Shown: positions 9,987 through 18,641 of the stretch, piece by piece
How the letters are laid out: the number at the start of each line of letters is the position of its first letter
Numbering within the stretch: the stretch's first letter is position 1
Origin: Methylomarinovum caldicuralii
Lineage (GTDB): Bacteria > Pseudomonadota > Gammaproteobacteria > Methylococcales > Methylothermaceae
Direction: 5' to 3'
Assembly (NCBI RefSeq): GCF_033126985.1
Contig: NZ_AP024714.1
Span: 2,310,990-2,374,989, forward strand
DNA: 64,000 bases
Notes under the pieces: model-generated
What the model was told of the DNA's origin: nothing
Seen by the model: the letters and a program-made list of their open reading frames with translations, nothing else
Databases searched by the model: none
Translations under genes and position numbers: made by a program

Positions 9987-12437
9987 CTACAGAGCGCCGC
10001 TTATCCCCACGCCTGAAGGCGGGGGCTTGCGCGGCGCAATTTGGTCAAATGGCAACGGCAGCGCCAGTTCGATGGTTTCGAACCAATCCCGGAAACGTCC
10101 CTGGATGCGTTCCAGCGCCACGGTATCGTCGGCCTCGAAACGGAATTGCAGCGCCGGCCGGGCATAGGCCGCCCGCACCGCCCCCCAGCCGCTGGCGAAA
10201 TCGATGCGCACCCCGAAACTGGCATCGACCTTGGCATCATCGAAGCACCTGTCCGCCGTCTGCTGGAGCAGCTTCAGCGTGCGCTCGGTTTCCTCCAGCG
10301 ATTCCAACGGGGTCTCCAGATAAGGACTGACGACGCTCTGGGACAGTTCGGCGAAGAGCTCGTCCGAAGCCAGGGGATCGGCCGAGAGCACTTCCACCAG
10401 CCGGGCAGCGCCATAGATGGCGTCGTCGCTGCCGATCCAGCGTTCCCGGAACCACAGATGGCCGCTGAAGCCGCCCCCCAGCGCCGCCCCGCTTTCCTGC
10501 AGCTTGGCCTGCAGCCGGCACGGCAGGGGCGATGCCGTCACCGGCCGGCCGCCGTGCTGAACCACGTAGCGGGAGGCATGGCGGCTGCACTCGGTGTCGA
10601 CCACGATATCGCTGCCCGGCTCCCGCGACAACACGTCCCCCGCCAGCAGCATCAGCACCCGGTCGGCGGGCACCCAGCGCCCCCGGGCGTCAACCACCGC
10701 CAGTCGGTCACCGTCGGCATCGAACGCCAGCCCCAGTTCGGCCTCCGCGTCGGCCGCCACCCGCTGTCCCAGCGCCGCAAGCGCGCCCTGTCGGGCCGGG
10801 TCGAACAGTCCCTCGCTGCGGATTTCCTCCACCTCGCACCCCAGGGTGCGCAACAGGGCGGTCACCGTCTCGCCGACGGTGCCGATACCGAGATCGACGA
10901 TGACCTTGAGCGGCCGCCCGAGCTGGACGTCGTCCATCACCGCGCCGATGTAGTCGGCCAGCAGGTCACGGCTTTCCACCTGTCCCATCCCGCTGGCGAA
11001 CTGTCCTTCCGCCAGACGCTGCCGCAGTTCCGCAAGACGCTTGCCGGACCATCTCTCCCCGGCGATGGTCAGCTTGAGGCCGCCGTATTCCAGGGGGCAG
11101 CTCCCGCCCGTGACCACCAGGCCGGAACGGACGTTGAGATAATGACAGCCGAAGTGGACCAGGGGAGCGGGAACGGCATCGAGGTCGATGACATCCCGGC
11201 CGCTGGCGCGCAACCCCTCGATGAGGGCGGCAGCCAGCGCCTCGCTGCCCTCACGCCGGTCCCGCCCCACCACCACGGCCTGCTCGCCCTGGGCCTGGAT
11301 TTCGGTGCCGATCGCCTGGCCAAGGGCCTGAAATGCCTCCACCGGCAGTTCCGCAAACGGCGCCCTGAGGTCGCAGGGTTGGAAAACACGCTTTGCGGGA
11401 ACGTGGATGGTGGTCTCGGACACCGCCACATCCCCGGATCCGGTACTGTCTGCACTTGCCTCTCCGGTAGTGGAATTGGTTTGCGTTTTTCGCTCGACTT
11501 CCCGACGCAACGCCTCATCTTCCTCCTTGAGCTCCACACGGTCGACGGGAGGCGACAAAAGCAGCAATCGGTCGATCAATGGCTGCAGTTCTTTAGCCTT
11601 GAGCGGATAGAACTCCTGCCGTTTCCCCAAACGCCAGTCGTCGATGAAACGCAGTAGTATGTCCACATCCGCTTGTAACGATCGGGTGATCCAGCGCCAT
11701 CCCAAATAGCCGATCAATGCAATGACCGCCATCGCCACACCCCAGAAAGCCAGCGCGTAAACCGGATTTGGAGCTGTCCAGACAGGCCAGTAAACAACCT
11801 CCCATTCCGTCCCCACCACCGGAAACCGGCTGCCTGGCTTCATAGCTTTGAGCGCAATATCACCCCGAAACGCCAGCATCGCTTGGCCTTGCATCAGGGC
11901 GTAGGCGCCGGCAGGCGGCGGTGTCAGAGCGCGCTGCAGCCATTTCGGGTCCAGCGCCACCAGCAGCACCGCCAACACCTGGTCGCCGCTGCGGATCGCG
12001 CGGGCGAGGGCCAGATGCCGCTCTGGAGTGCCGAGACCGTGCATCGCCAATGGTGGGGTGGCGCTCACGGCCCGCTGGGCCAGGTCCAGATCGGCGAAAC
12101 TGAGCGCGCCCTGGCCGGCATCGCTGCCGGCGGGAAGCAGACGCACCCACAGGGCGTCCGGGAGCATCCGCTGCAACCGGACTTCGATGGCCTCCCAGGG
12201 CTGCTGGACTAGTTCGGTTTCCCAGCGGGGATCGCGCGCCAGGGCATCGACCAGCTGCTGCATGCCCTCGGCCCGGGCGCCGACTTGGGCGGCAACCGCC
12301 TTGGCGTAGGCGGCCCAGTGCGATGCCCGATCTTCCTGGGCCTGGCGCCAGGAGAGGACATACACCCCGCCCACCGCCAGCGTCAGCGCCAGCACGGCGA
12401 CGACGAGGAGGACGATCAACCAGCGTGCCAGACTCAT
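9987..12437 (-). CDS. algC: AlgC-like phosphohexomutase pseudoenzyme with membrane/periplasmic N-terminus
   Basis: I chose the ATG at 12437, 2 bp after the dut stop, giving 816 residues. A membrane helix (about 5-28), a periplasmic region of about 190 residues and a second helix precede a phosphomannomutase/phosphoglucomutase fold. The dut-algC-argB context matches pseudomonad algC. The active site is degenerate: the phosphoserine loop TGSHNP reads TGGSCP, so the catalytic Ser is Gly. The sugar loop GEMSGH reads GGFSGH. The phosphate loop RASNTTP reads RAAYARP. Only the metal loop (FDADGDR) is near normal. Catalysis is unlikely. The last 14 or so residues come from a transposon end. Confidence 0.88.
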   Translation of the reverse strand: MSLARWLIVLLVVAVLALTLAVGGVYVLSWRQAQEDRASHWAAYAKAVAAQVGARAEGMQQLVDALARDPRWETELVQQPWEAIEVRLQRMLPDALWVRLLPAGSDAGQGALSFADLDLAQRAVSATPPLAMHGLGTPERHLALARAIRSGDQVLAVLLVALDPKWLQRALTPPPAGAYALMQGQAMLAFRGDIALKAMKPGSRFPVVGTEWEVVYWPVWTAPNPVYALAFWGVAMAVIALIGYLGWRWITRSLQADVDILLRFIDDWRLGKRQEFYPLKAKELQPLIDRLLLLSPPVDRVELKEEDEALRREVERKTQTNSTTGEASADSTGSGDVAVSETTIHVPAKRVFQPCDLRAPFAELPVEAFQALGQAIGTEIQAQGEQAVVVGRDRREGSEALAAALIEGLRASGRDVIDLDAVPAPLVHFGCHYLNVRSGLVVTGGSCPLEYGGLKLTIAGERWSGKRLAELRQRLAEGQFASGMGQVESRDLLADYIGAVMDDVQLGRPLKVIVDLGIGTVGETVTALLRTLGCEVEEIRSEGLFDPARQGALAALGQRVAADAEAELGLAFDADGDRLAVVDARGRWVPADRVLMLLAGDVLSREPGSDIVVDTECSRHASRYVVQHGGRPVTASPLPCRLQAKLQESGAALGGGFSGHLWFRERWIGSDDAIYGAARLVEVLSADPLASDELFAELSQSVVSPYLETPLESLEETERTLKLLQQTADRCFDDAKVDASFGVRIDFASGWGAVRAAYARPALQFRFEADDTVALERIQGRFRDWFETIELALPLPFDQIAPRKPPPSGVGISGAL
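10004..10027. repeat. IS200/IS605-type end hairpin, algC side
   Basis: This is the second copy of the 24-base hairpin sequence. Read on the minus strand it forms part of the last codons of the algC-like gene, whose stop lies just beyond it at 9987-9989. Confidence 0.75.
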
Positions 12438-12439
12438 GG

Positions 12440-12898
12440 TCAGTGCCGCCCGGTGTGCCCGAAACCGCCGCCACCGCGCCGGCTGGGGGGAAAGTCGGTG
12501 ACGGTTTCGAACGCCACCTGCACCACCGGCACGAACACCATCTGGGCGATGCGCTCTCCCACCTCGATGGTGAAGGGCTCGGAACCCCGGTTCCAGCACG
12601 ACACCATCACTTCGCCCTGATAGTCGGAATCGATCAGCCCCACGAGATTGCCGAGGACGATGCCGTGCCTGTGGCCGAGGCCGGAACGGGGCAGCAGCAC
12701 CGCTGCCAGGGAGGGATCGCCGATATGAATGGCCAGCCCAGTGGGGATCAAGGCAGTTTCCCCGGGTGCCAGGGTCAGCGGCGCCTGCAGACAGGCCCGC
12801 AGATCCAGCCCGGCCGCCCCCTCGGTGGCGTAGTGCGGCAGGGGGATCTCCCGCCCCAGACGGTCATCGAGAATTTTCAGTTGAATTTTCTTGTCCAT
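12440..12898 (-). CDS. dut: dUTP diphosphatase
   Basis: Dut hydrolyses dUTP to dUMP, keeping uracil out of DNA and feeding thymidylate synthesis. At 152 residues it is a standard trimeric dUTPase with all motifs: [32 protein letters not shown] and the C-terminal glycine-rich [12 protein letters not shown] arm that closes over the substrate. Its start overlaps the 3' end of coaBC by 35 bp, and the algC-like gene begins 2 bp after it. Confidence 0.97.
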   Translation of the reverse strand: MDKKIQLKILDDRLGREIPLPHYATEGAAGLDLRACLQAPLTLAPGETALIPTGLAIHIGDPSLAAVLLPRSGLGHRHGIVLGNLVGLIDSDYQGEVMVSCWNRGSEPFTIEVGERIAQMVFVPVVQVAFETVTDFPPSRRGGGGFGHTGRH

Positions 12899-14084
12899 AA
12901 CGTTCGCCGATCAAGGTTATCAGTCGCCGGGCCAGCTCCCGCTTGGAGGCCGTGCCCAAATCCCGTTCCCCGCCGGGCCACAATACCCACAGGGTGTTGT
13001 CGTCCCGGTCGAATCCCTGACTGGGCCCGACCGGATTGGCGGCGATCAGATCCAATCCCTTGCGCGCCAGCTTGTCACGGGCGTACTCCCGCACCCGCTC
13101 GGTTTCGGCGGCGAAACCGACAGTGAAAGGGCGCGGTCGATGGCCGGCGACCGCGGCCAGAATGTCGGGGGTCCTGACCAGTTCCAGCTGCAGCCGGTCG
13201 CGGTGCTTCTTGATCTTCTGCCCCGCCGCCGTCACCGGCGTGTAATCGGCCACCGCCGCCGCGCCGATGAAAACGTCGCAGTCGGTTACCTGCGCCATTA
13301 CCTGGGCATACATCTGCGCCGCGCTTTCCACCGCGACCACCTCGACACCGGCCGGCGGAGTCAGAGACACCGGGCCGCTCACCAGCACCACCTCGGCCCC
13401 GGCCTCCCGGGCGGCCCAGGCCAGAGCGTAGCCCATCTTGCCGGAGCTGCGATTGCTGAGGAAACGCACCGGATCGATGGCCTCGCGGGTCGGGCCGGCG
13501 GTGATCAACACCCGCCTGCCGGCCAGGGCACCGTTGCGGCGGGCGCCGAGACGGGCGAGAATCTCCGCCGGCTCCAGCATCCGTCCCGGTCCTTCCTCGC
13601 CACAAGCCTGGCCGCCGCTGGCCGGGCCCCAGACTTCGACGCCCCGCTGCCGCAGCACGGCGATGTTTTCCCGGGTCGCCGGATGCTGCCACATGACCCG
13701 GTTCATCGCCGGCACCACGGCGATGGGCGCTTCGGTCGCCAGGCACAGGGTGGCCAAAAGATCATCGGCCATCCCTGCTTTGAGTCTAGCCAGAAAATCG
13801 GCGCTCGCCGGGGCGATCACCACCTGTTCGGCCCAGCGCGCCAGTTCGATGTGCCCCATGGCCGCCTCCGCCCGGGAGTCGAACAGGCCGGTCCGCACCG
13901 GCCGCCCCGACAGGGCCTGCAGGGTCAACGGGGTGATGAAGCGGGTGGCAGCTTCGGTCATCACCACCTGGACCTCGGCGCCGGCCTGCCGCAGCAGCCG
14001 CACCAGCTCGGCGGCCTTGTAGGCGGCGATGCCGCCGCTGATGCCGAGCAGGATCCGGCGCCGGGACAGCGTTTGAAATTCCAT
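12864..14084 (-). CDS. coaBC: Bifunctional phosphopantothenoylcysteine synthetase/decarboxylase
   Basis: CoaBC joins cysteine to 4'-phosphopantothenate and decarboxylates the product in coenzyme A synthesis. The N-terminal flavoprotein (CoaC, about 1-190) has [16 protein letters not shown], the PASADF flavin motif and the conserved Cys in GGQACGEEG. The C-terminal CoaB part has [13 protein letters not shown]. It is 406 residues, the usual length. It is divergent from radC with only 15 bp between the two start codons. Confidence 0.96.
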   Translation of the reverse strand: MEFQTLSRRRILLGISGGIAAYKAAELVRLLRQAGAEVQVVMTEAATRFITPLTLQALSGRPVRTGLFDSRAEAAMGHIELARWAEQVVIAPASADFLARLKAGMADDLLATLCLATEAPIAVVPAMNRVMWQHPATRENIAVLRQRGVEVWGPASGGQACGEEGPGRMLEPAEILARLGARRNGALAGRRVLITAGPTREAIDPVRFLSNRSSGKMGYALAWAAREAGAEVVLVSGPVSLTPPAGVEVVAVESAAQMYAQVMAQVTDCDVFIGAAAVADYTPVTAAGQKIKKHRDRLQLELVRTPDILAAVAGHRPRPFTVGFAAETERVREYARDKLARKGLDLIAANPVGPSQGFDRDDNTLWVLWPGGERDLGTASKRELARRLITLIGERYGQENSTENSR

Positions 14085-14099
14085 CTATGCTTGCAAACT

Positions 14100-14777
14100 A
14101 TGAAAACGATTCGCGACTGGCCCGAGGGCGAGCGCCCGCGGGAGAAACTGCTGCAACGCGGCCCCCAGGCCCTGTCCGACGCCGAACTGCTGGCGATCTT
14201 CCTGCGCACCGGCATCCCGGGAAAGACCGCCGTGGACCTGGCCCGCGAACTCTTGGCCCGCTTCGGCTCCCTGCGTGCCCTGCTTCAGGCCGACGCCAAG
14301 ACTTTCACCGCCTGCAAGGGGCTGGGCAGCGCCAAATACGTGCAACTGCAGGCGGCGCTGGAGATGGCCCGCCGCCATCTGTACGAGAGCCTGCAGCGGG
14401 GCGAAGCCCTGACCTCGCCGCAGGTGACCCGCGCCTTCCTGCTGCGCCAGCTGCGCGATCAGCCCTACGAGGTCTTCGCCGCCCTGTTTCTCGACACCCG
14501 CCACCGCCTGATCGCCTACGAGCCGCTGTTCCGCGGCACCATCGACGGGGCCAGCGTCCATCCCCGCGAGGTGGCGCGCCGGGCTCTGGAACTGAACGCT
14601 GCCGCCGTCATCTTCGCCCACAACCACCCTTCCGGCGATCCCAGCCCCAGCGGCGCCGACCGCCAGATCACCGCCCGTCTGGTGCAGGCGCTGGGGCTGT
14701 TCGACATCCGCGTGCTCGACCACGTGGTGGTCGGCGACGGGGAAACCTTTTCCTTCGCCGAACACGGCTGGCTCTAG
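14100..14777 (+). CDS. radC: RadC family protein (JAB/MPN metalloprotease fold)
   Basis: I start at the ATG at 14100, which begins [19 protein letters not shown], the classic RadC opening. The 225-residue protein has an N-terminal helix-hairpin-helix-like region and the JAMM zinc motif [14 protein letters not shown]. The cellular role of chromosomal RadC is unresolved; the old link to DNA repair is not secure. The radC/coaBC divergence is conserved in many proteobacteria. It meets purC tail to tail with a 4-bp overlap. Confidence 0.95.
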   Translation: MKTIRDWPEGERPREKLLQRGPQALSDAELLAIFLRTGIPGKTAVDLARELLARFGSLRALLQADAKTFTACKGLGSAKYVQLQAALEMARRHLYESLQRGEALTSPQVTRAFLLRQLRDQPYEVFAALFLDTRHRLIAYEPLFRGTIDGASVHPREVARRALELNAAAVIFAHNHPSGDPSPSGADRQITARLVQALGLFDIRVLDHVVVGDGETFSFAEHGWL

Positions 14778-15667
14778 CCCTCCCCCAGCAGCCGCCGCTG
14801 GGCCTCGCGGTACTTCTCCGCGGTCTTGGCGATGATCTCCGGCGGCAACCTGGGGGCCGGGGGCCGTTTGTTCCAGCCGATGGCTTCGACGTAATCGCGC
14901 ACGAACTGCTTGTCGAAGCTCGGCGGGCTGACGCCGACCCGGTACTGCTCCGCCGGCCAGAAACGGGAGGAATCCGGCGTCAGGGCCTCGTCGATCCAGT
15001 ACAGTTCGCCCTTCTCGTCGAGGCCGAACTCGAACTTGGTGTCGGCGATGATGATGCCGCGCTCCAAGGCGTAGGCCGCCGCCTCGGTATAGATCCGCAA
15101 ACTGACCTGGCGCACTTTCTCGGCCGTTTCCCGGCCCAGCAGTTCGACGGTGCGCTCGAAGTCGATGTTCTCGTCGTGGGTGCCGATCTCGGCTTTGGTG
15201 GAAGGGGTGTAGATGGGCTCGGGCAGCTTCTCGGCCAGGCGCAGTCCCGGCGGCAGTTCGATGCCGCAGACGCTGCCGGTGCGCTGATAATCCTTCCAGC
15301 CGGAACCGATCAGGTAGCCACGCACGATGGCCTCCACCGGCAACGGCTTCAGGCGGCGCACCACCACCGCCCGGGTTTCCACCTGGTCGCGCTCGGCCGC
15401 GTCCGGGAGAATGTCCGCCAGCGGCACGTCGAGCAGATGGTTGGGGATCAGGTGCGACAGACGCCGGAACCAGAAGCTGGACACCGCCGTCAGCACCTGC
15501 CCCTTGCGGGGGATCGGATCGGGGAACACCACGTCGAAGGCGGACAGCCGGTCGGTGGTGACGATCAGCAGACGCTCGGCGTCGATGGCATAGATGTCGC
15601 GGACCTTGCCGCGGCCCAGCAGCTTGAGGGATTTGAGATGGGATTCGAACAGGGTCTCGGGGGGCAT
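14774..15667 (-). CDS. purC: Phosphoribosylaminoimidazole-succinocarboxamide synthase
   Basis: PurC condenses CAIR with aspartate in purine synthesis. I prefer the ATG at 15667 ([14 protein letters not shown]) because an AGGA ribosome-binding site sits upstream. Upstream ATG codons would add an unlikely tail. The 297-residue length and motifs GRGKVRDIY and [16 protein letters not shown] fit the longer SAICAR synthetase subfamily. It starts 65 bp from the divergent djlA gene. Confidence 0.94.
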   Translation of the reverse strand: MPPETLFESHLKSLKLLGRGKVRDIYAIDAERLLIVTTDRLSAFDVVFPDPIPRKGQVLTAVSSFWFRRLSHLIPNHLLDVPLADILPDAAERDQVETRAVVVRRLKPLPVEAIVRGYLIGSGWKDYQRTGSVCGIELPPGLRLAEKLPEPIYTPSTKAEIGTHDENIDFERTVELLGRETAEKVRQVSLRIYTEAAAYALERGIIIADTKFEFGLDEKGELYWIDEALTPDSSRFWPAEQYRVGVSPPSFDKQFVRDYVEAIGWNKRPPAPRLPPEIIAKTAEKYREAQRRLLGEG

Positions 15668-15732
15668 GGGCGTTTTTTCCTGGTCGGGCAAACGTGTCAT
15701 AATGCTGATTTTACTGGAGATTGCAAGCACCG

Positions 15733-16569
15733 ATGAGCTGGTTAGGCAAAGTTTTGGGCGGCACCTTCGGTTTCATGCTCGGCGGCCCCCTGGGCGCGCT
15801 GCTGGGCGCCGTCGTCGGCCATCAGTTCGACCGCGGCCTGGGCGAGTTCGAATCGCTGCCGCGCATGGACGCCGGACAGCAGGAACGCATCCAGATGGCC
15901 TTCTTCACCGCCACCTTCTCGGTCATGGGCCATCTGGCCAAGGCCGACGGCCGCGTCACCGAGGAGGAGATCGCCGTCGCCCGCCAGATCATGGACCGCA
16001 TGGACCTGCCGCCGCATCTGCGGGAAACCGCCATCCGCCTGTTCCGCGAGGGAAAGTCGCCGAACTTTCCCCTCGACGCCACCCTCGACCAGTTCCGTCA
16101 GGAAGTGGGACGGCGCTCGTCGCTGATCCGCCTGTTTCTGGAGATCCAGCTCCAGGCCGCCTACGCCGACGGCCGTCTCCACCCCACCGAGGAGCGCCTG
16201 CTGCTGCACATCTGCCAGCGGCTGGGCTTCTCCCGCTTTGAGTTCCAGGCCCTGCGCGCCTTCATCGAGGCCCAGTTGCGTTTTACCCAGGCTTACGCCC
16301 AGCATCAGTACCAGCAGCGCCACGGCCACCGTCCGCCCCCCCGGCGCCAGCAGCCCAGCCTGAGCGACGCCTACGCCCTGCTCGGCGTCTCCCCCGATGC
16401 CAGCGACGCCGAAATCAAGAAAGCCTATCGCCGTCTCATGAGCCAGCATCATCCCGACAAGCTGGTGGCCAAGGGGCTGCCGGAGGAGATGGTCAGGATC
16501 GCCACCGAAAAAACCCAGAAGATCCGCGAAGCCTACGAGATCATCCGCAACCATCGGCAACGGCGCTGA
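15733..16569 (+). CDS. djlA: DjlA-like co-chaperone (TerB + J domain)
   Basis: DjlA is a membrane-anchored J-domain protein that stimulates DnaK. I start at ATG 15733 ([10 protein letters not shown]). The glycine-rich hydrophobic segment at about 5-30 fits the unusual DjlA transmembrane anchor. A TerB-like helical domain follows (about 50-170). The J domain is at the C-terminus with the essential HPD tripeptide in HHPDK. It is 278 residues, close to E. coli DjlA. It is divergent from purC. Confidence 0.93.
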   Translation: MSWLGKVLGGTFGFMLGGPLGALLGAVVGHQFDRGLGEFESLPRMDAGQQERIQMAFFTATFSVMGHLAKADGRVTEEEIAVARQIMDRMDLPPHLRETAIRLFREGKSPNFPLDATLDQFRQEVGRRSSLIRLFLEIQLQAAYADGRLHPTEERLLLHICQRLGFSRFEFQALRAFIEAQLRFTQAYAQHQYQQRHGHRPPPRRQQPSLSDAYALLGVSPDASDAEIKKAYRRLMSQHHPDKLVAKGLPEEMVRIATEKTQKIREAYEIIRNHRQRR

Positions 16570-16614
16570 GCTGTGCTATATTAAGCGGAACCCCCCTCGA
16601 TTACGGAGGCTGCC

Positions 16615-16944
16615 ATGAACGAACTCGATCCGATCGTCGGCAACTGGTATCTGGACCTGGAAACCGATCAGAAATTCGAGGTCGTCGCCGTCGACGAGGA
16701 TTCCGGCGCCATCGAAATCCAATACCACGACGGCAACATCGACGAACTGGACTTCGACGCCTGGCAGGCGCTGAACCTGGAGCCCATCGAACCCCCGGAA
16801 GACTGGGCCGCCCCCCTGGACGACGTGGAGCCGGACGACATTCCCTATTCGGAGATGGGCCTGGAGGAAGGCAGCGAGGAATGGGAAGATGAGGACTTCC
16901 CTGCCCGCGGCGATGACGACGCCTTCCACGAAGAGCGCGAATGA
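16615..16944 (+). CDS. Small acidic conserved protein (DUF6763-like)
   Basis: This is a 109-residue, strongly acidic protein with no membrane segment. It opens MNELDPIVGNWYLDLETDQ and continues VVAVDEDSGAIEIQYHDGNIDELD, which looks like a small beta-barrel fold. The C-terminal third is nearly all Asp/Glu. I recognise it as a conserved hypothetical of gammaproteobacteria, probably the DUF6763 family. Function is unknown. A good ribosome-binding site (ACGGAGG) precedes it. Its stop overlaps the start of the downstream phosphorylase gene by 4 bp, suggesting co-translation. Confidence 0.75.
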   Translation: MNELDPIVGNWYLDLETDQKFEVVAVDEDSGAIEIQYHDGNIDELDFDAWQALNLEPIEPPEDWAAPLDDVEPDDIPYSEMGLEEGSEEWEDEDFPARGDDDAFHEERE

Positions 16945-18641
16945 ACGGCCGCTTCCCCTCCGAATACCGCCAGCGAATCCGCAAACGCCTGGCGTTCCTC
17001 TACGGCGAGGCGCAGGCCGAGGCGCTCACCGACCACCTGCTGGAAAAGCTGGCCGGTTTCGCCCCGGAACCCCACCCGGCGCCGTCCTCGCTGTGGCGCG
17101 AGCACGACCTGCTGCTCATCACCTACGGCGACAGCATCCGCAAGCCGGATGAAACGCCGCTGCGCACCCTGCACCGGTTTTTGACCGCGCATCTGGGCGA
17201 CACGGTCAGCAGCGTCCACATCCTGCCCTACTTCCCCTACAGCTCCGACGACGGCTTTGCGGTCATCGACTATCTGCGGGTCAATCCCGCACTGGGCGAC
17301 TGGCCCGAGGTGGAGGCCATCGCCCGCGACTTCCGCCTGATGACGGACCTGGTCATCAACCACGTCTCCAGCCGGCACGCCTGGTTCCAGAATTATCTGC
17401 GCGACCTGGACCCGGGCCGCGACTATTTCATCGAAGTCGATCCCGACACCGACCTGTCGCAGGTGGTCCGCCCCCGCACCACCCCACTGCTGACCCGTTT
17501 CGAAACCGTGCGCGGCCCGCGCTGGGTCTGGACCACCTTCAGCCCGGACCAGATCGACGTCAACTTCCAGAACCCCAAGGTCCTGTTCGAATACCTGGAC
17601 ATCCTCCTGTACTATCTGGGCAAGGGCGCCCGGCTGATCCGCCTCGACGCCATCGCCTATCTGTGGAAGAAGATCGGCACCCCCTGCATCCATCTGCCGG
17701 AAACCCACGAGGTGGTCAAACTGCTGCGGGACGTGGTGGAACAGGCGGCCCCGGACACCCTGCTCATCACCGAAACCAACGTCCCCCACGCCGAGAACAT
17801 CCGCTATTTCGGTCAGGGGGACGAGGCGCACGTGGTCTATCAATTCCCCCTGCCACCCCTGGTGCTTCACGCCCTCTACACCGGCGATGCCGGCTATCTC
17901 AACCATTGGGCGGCGAATCTGGAACCGCCGCCTCCGGGCTGCACCTTCCTCAACTTCCTCGCCTGCCACGACGGCATCGGCCTGCGGCCTCTGGAGGGAA
18001 TCGTCCCGTCGGAGGAAATCGACCGCCTGGTGGCCGGGATGCAGGAACTGGACGGGCTGGTTTCCTGGCGCGCCACCCCCGACGGCGGCCGCGCCCCCTA
18101 CGAGCTCAACATCGCCTGGTTCAGCGCCATGCAGGGTACCGTCAAGGGCCGCGACGGCCTGGCCGTCGAACGGCACCGCTGCGCCCACGCCATCATGCTG
18201 GCGCTGCAGGGCATCGCCGCCTTCTACATCCTCAGCCTACTGGGCACCGAAAACGACCGCGAAGGCGTCGAGCAAACCGGCGCCCCCCGGGCCATCAACC
18301 GTCACAAATGGGACTGGAATGCGCTCCAGACCCGCCTGGCCGATCCCCACTCCCCCCAGGCCCGGGTGTTCACCGAGCTGCGCCGTCTGGCCGGAATGCG
18401 CCGCCGGCAACCGGCCTTCCACCCCGACGCCCCGCAGCAGGTCCTCGACCTGGGGCCCGCCGTCTTCGCCGTCCGCCGCCAGACGCAAAGCCAGACCCTG
18501 CTGGCGCTCCACAACGTCACCGCCCAGCCCCGCCTGATCCCGCTGCCCGGCGGCCAGTGGCATGAGCTGTTGAGCGGCGAACGGGTGGAGGCGGAAATCG
18601 CCCTGCCGCCCTATGGGGTGGCCTGGCTGGCGCAGGCCTAG
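16941..18641 (+). CDS. GH13_18 phosphorylase, probably glucosylglycerate phosphorylase
   Basis: This 566-residue GH13 enzyme belongs to the sucrose-phosphorylase subfamily. The catalytic residues are visible: nucleophile Asp in RLIRLDAIAYLWK, acid/base Glu in TETNVPHAE and transition-state Asp in ACHDGIGLR. The ETNVPH...YFG..DEAHVVYQF signature resembles the group containing glucosylglycerate phosphorylase (E. coli YcjM-like) more than true sucrose phosphorylase. It faces a GT81 glucosyl-3-phosphoglycerate synthase gene, and the stop codons share a CTAG. That supports glucosylglycerate as substrate. Sucrose 6-phosphate or sucrose remains possible. Confidence 0.82.
   Translation: MNGRFPSEYRQRIRKRLAFLYGEAQAEALTDHLLEKLAGFAPEPHPAPSSLWREHDLLLITYGDSIRKPDETPLRTLHRFLTAHLGDTVSSVHILPYFPYSSDDGFAVIDYLRVNPALGDWPEVEAIARDFRLMTDLVINHVSSRHAWFQNYLRDLDPGRDYFIEVDPDTDLSQVVRPRTTPLLTRFETVRGPRWVWTTFSPDQIDVNFQNPKVLFEYLDILLYYLGKGARLIRLDAIAYLWKKIGTPCIHLPETHEVVKLLRDVVEQAAPDTLLITETNVPHAENIRYFGQGDEAHVVYQFPLPPLVLHALYTGDAGYLNHWAANLEPPPPGCTFLNFLACHDGIGLRPLEGIVPSEEIDRLVAGMQELDGLVSWRATPDGGRAPYELNIAWFSAMQGTVKGRDGLAVERHRCAHAIMLALQGIAAFYILSLLGTENDREGVEQTGAPRAINRHKWDWNALQTRLADPHSPQARVFTELRRLAGMRRRQPAFHPDAPQQVLDLGPAVFAVRRQTQSQTLLALHNVTAQPRLIPLPGGQWHELLSGERVEAEIALPPYGVAWLAQA

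Larger units (their letters stand above)
9277..10027 (-). mobile_element. Remnant TnpB-only element of the IS200/IS605 group
   Basis: The element is bounded by two near-identical hairpin-forming sequences in the same orientation (9277-9300 and 10004-10027). Subterminal hairpins of this kind mark IS200/IS605 elements. No tnpA (Y1 transposase) gene is present, so it could move only with help in trans. It lies between the algC-like gene and argB, which are directly adjacent in related gammaproteobacteria. Exact outer ends cannot be set from sequence alone. Confidence 0.7.

Noticed and set aside
9277-10027. CRISPR repeat pair
   Set aside because: Only two copies 727 bp apart flanking a TnpB remnant; they fit IS200/IS605 ends.
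11060-11120. Frameshift explaining the lost AlgC serine motif
   Set aside because: Residues on both sides align without a gap (TG..P..Y.G.K spacing is preserved), so the changes are substitutions.
10041-11657. A 538-codon frame antisense to the AlgC-like gene
   Set aside because: The AlgC-like strand shows clear family similarity and position; the antisense translation shows none.
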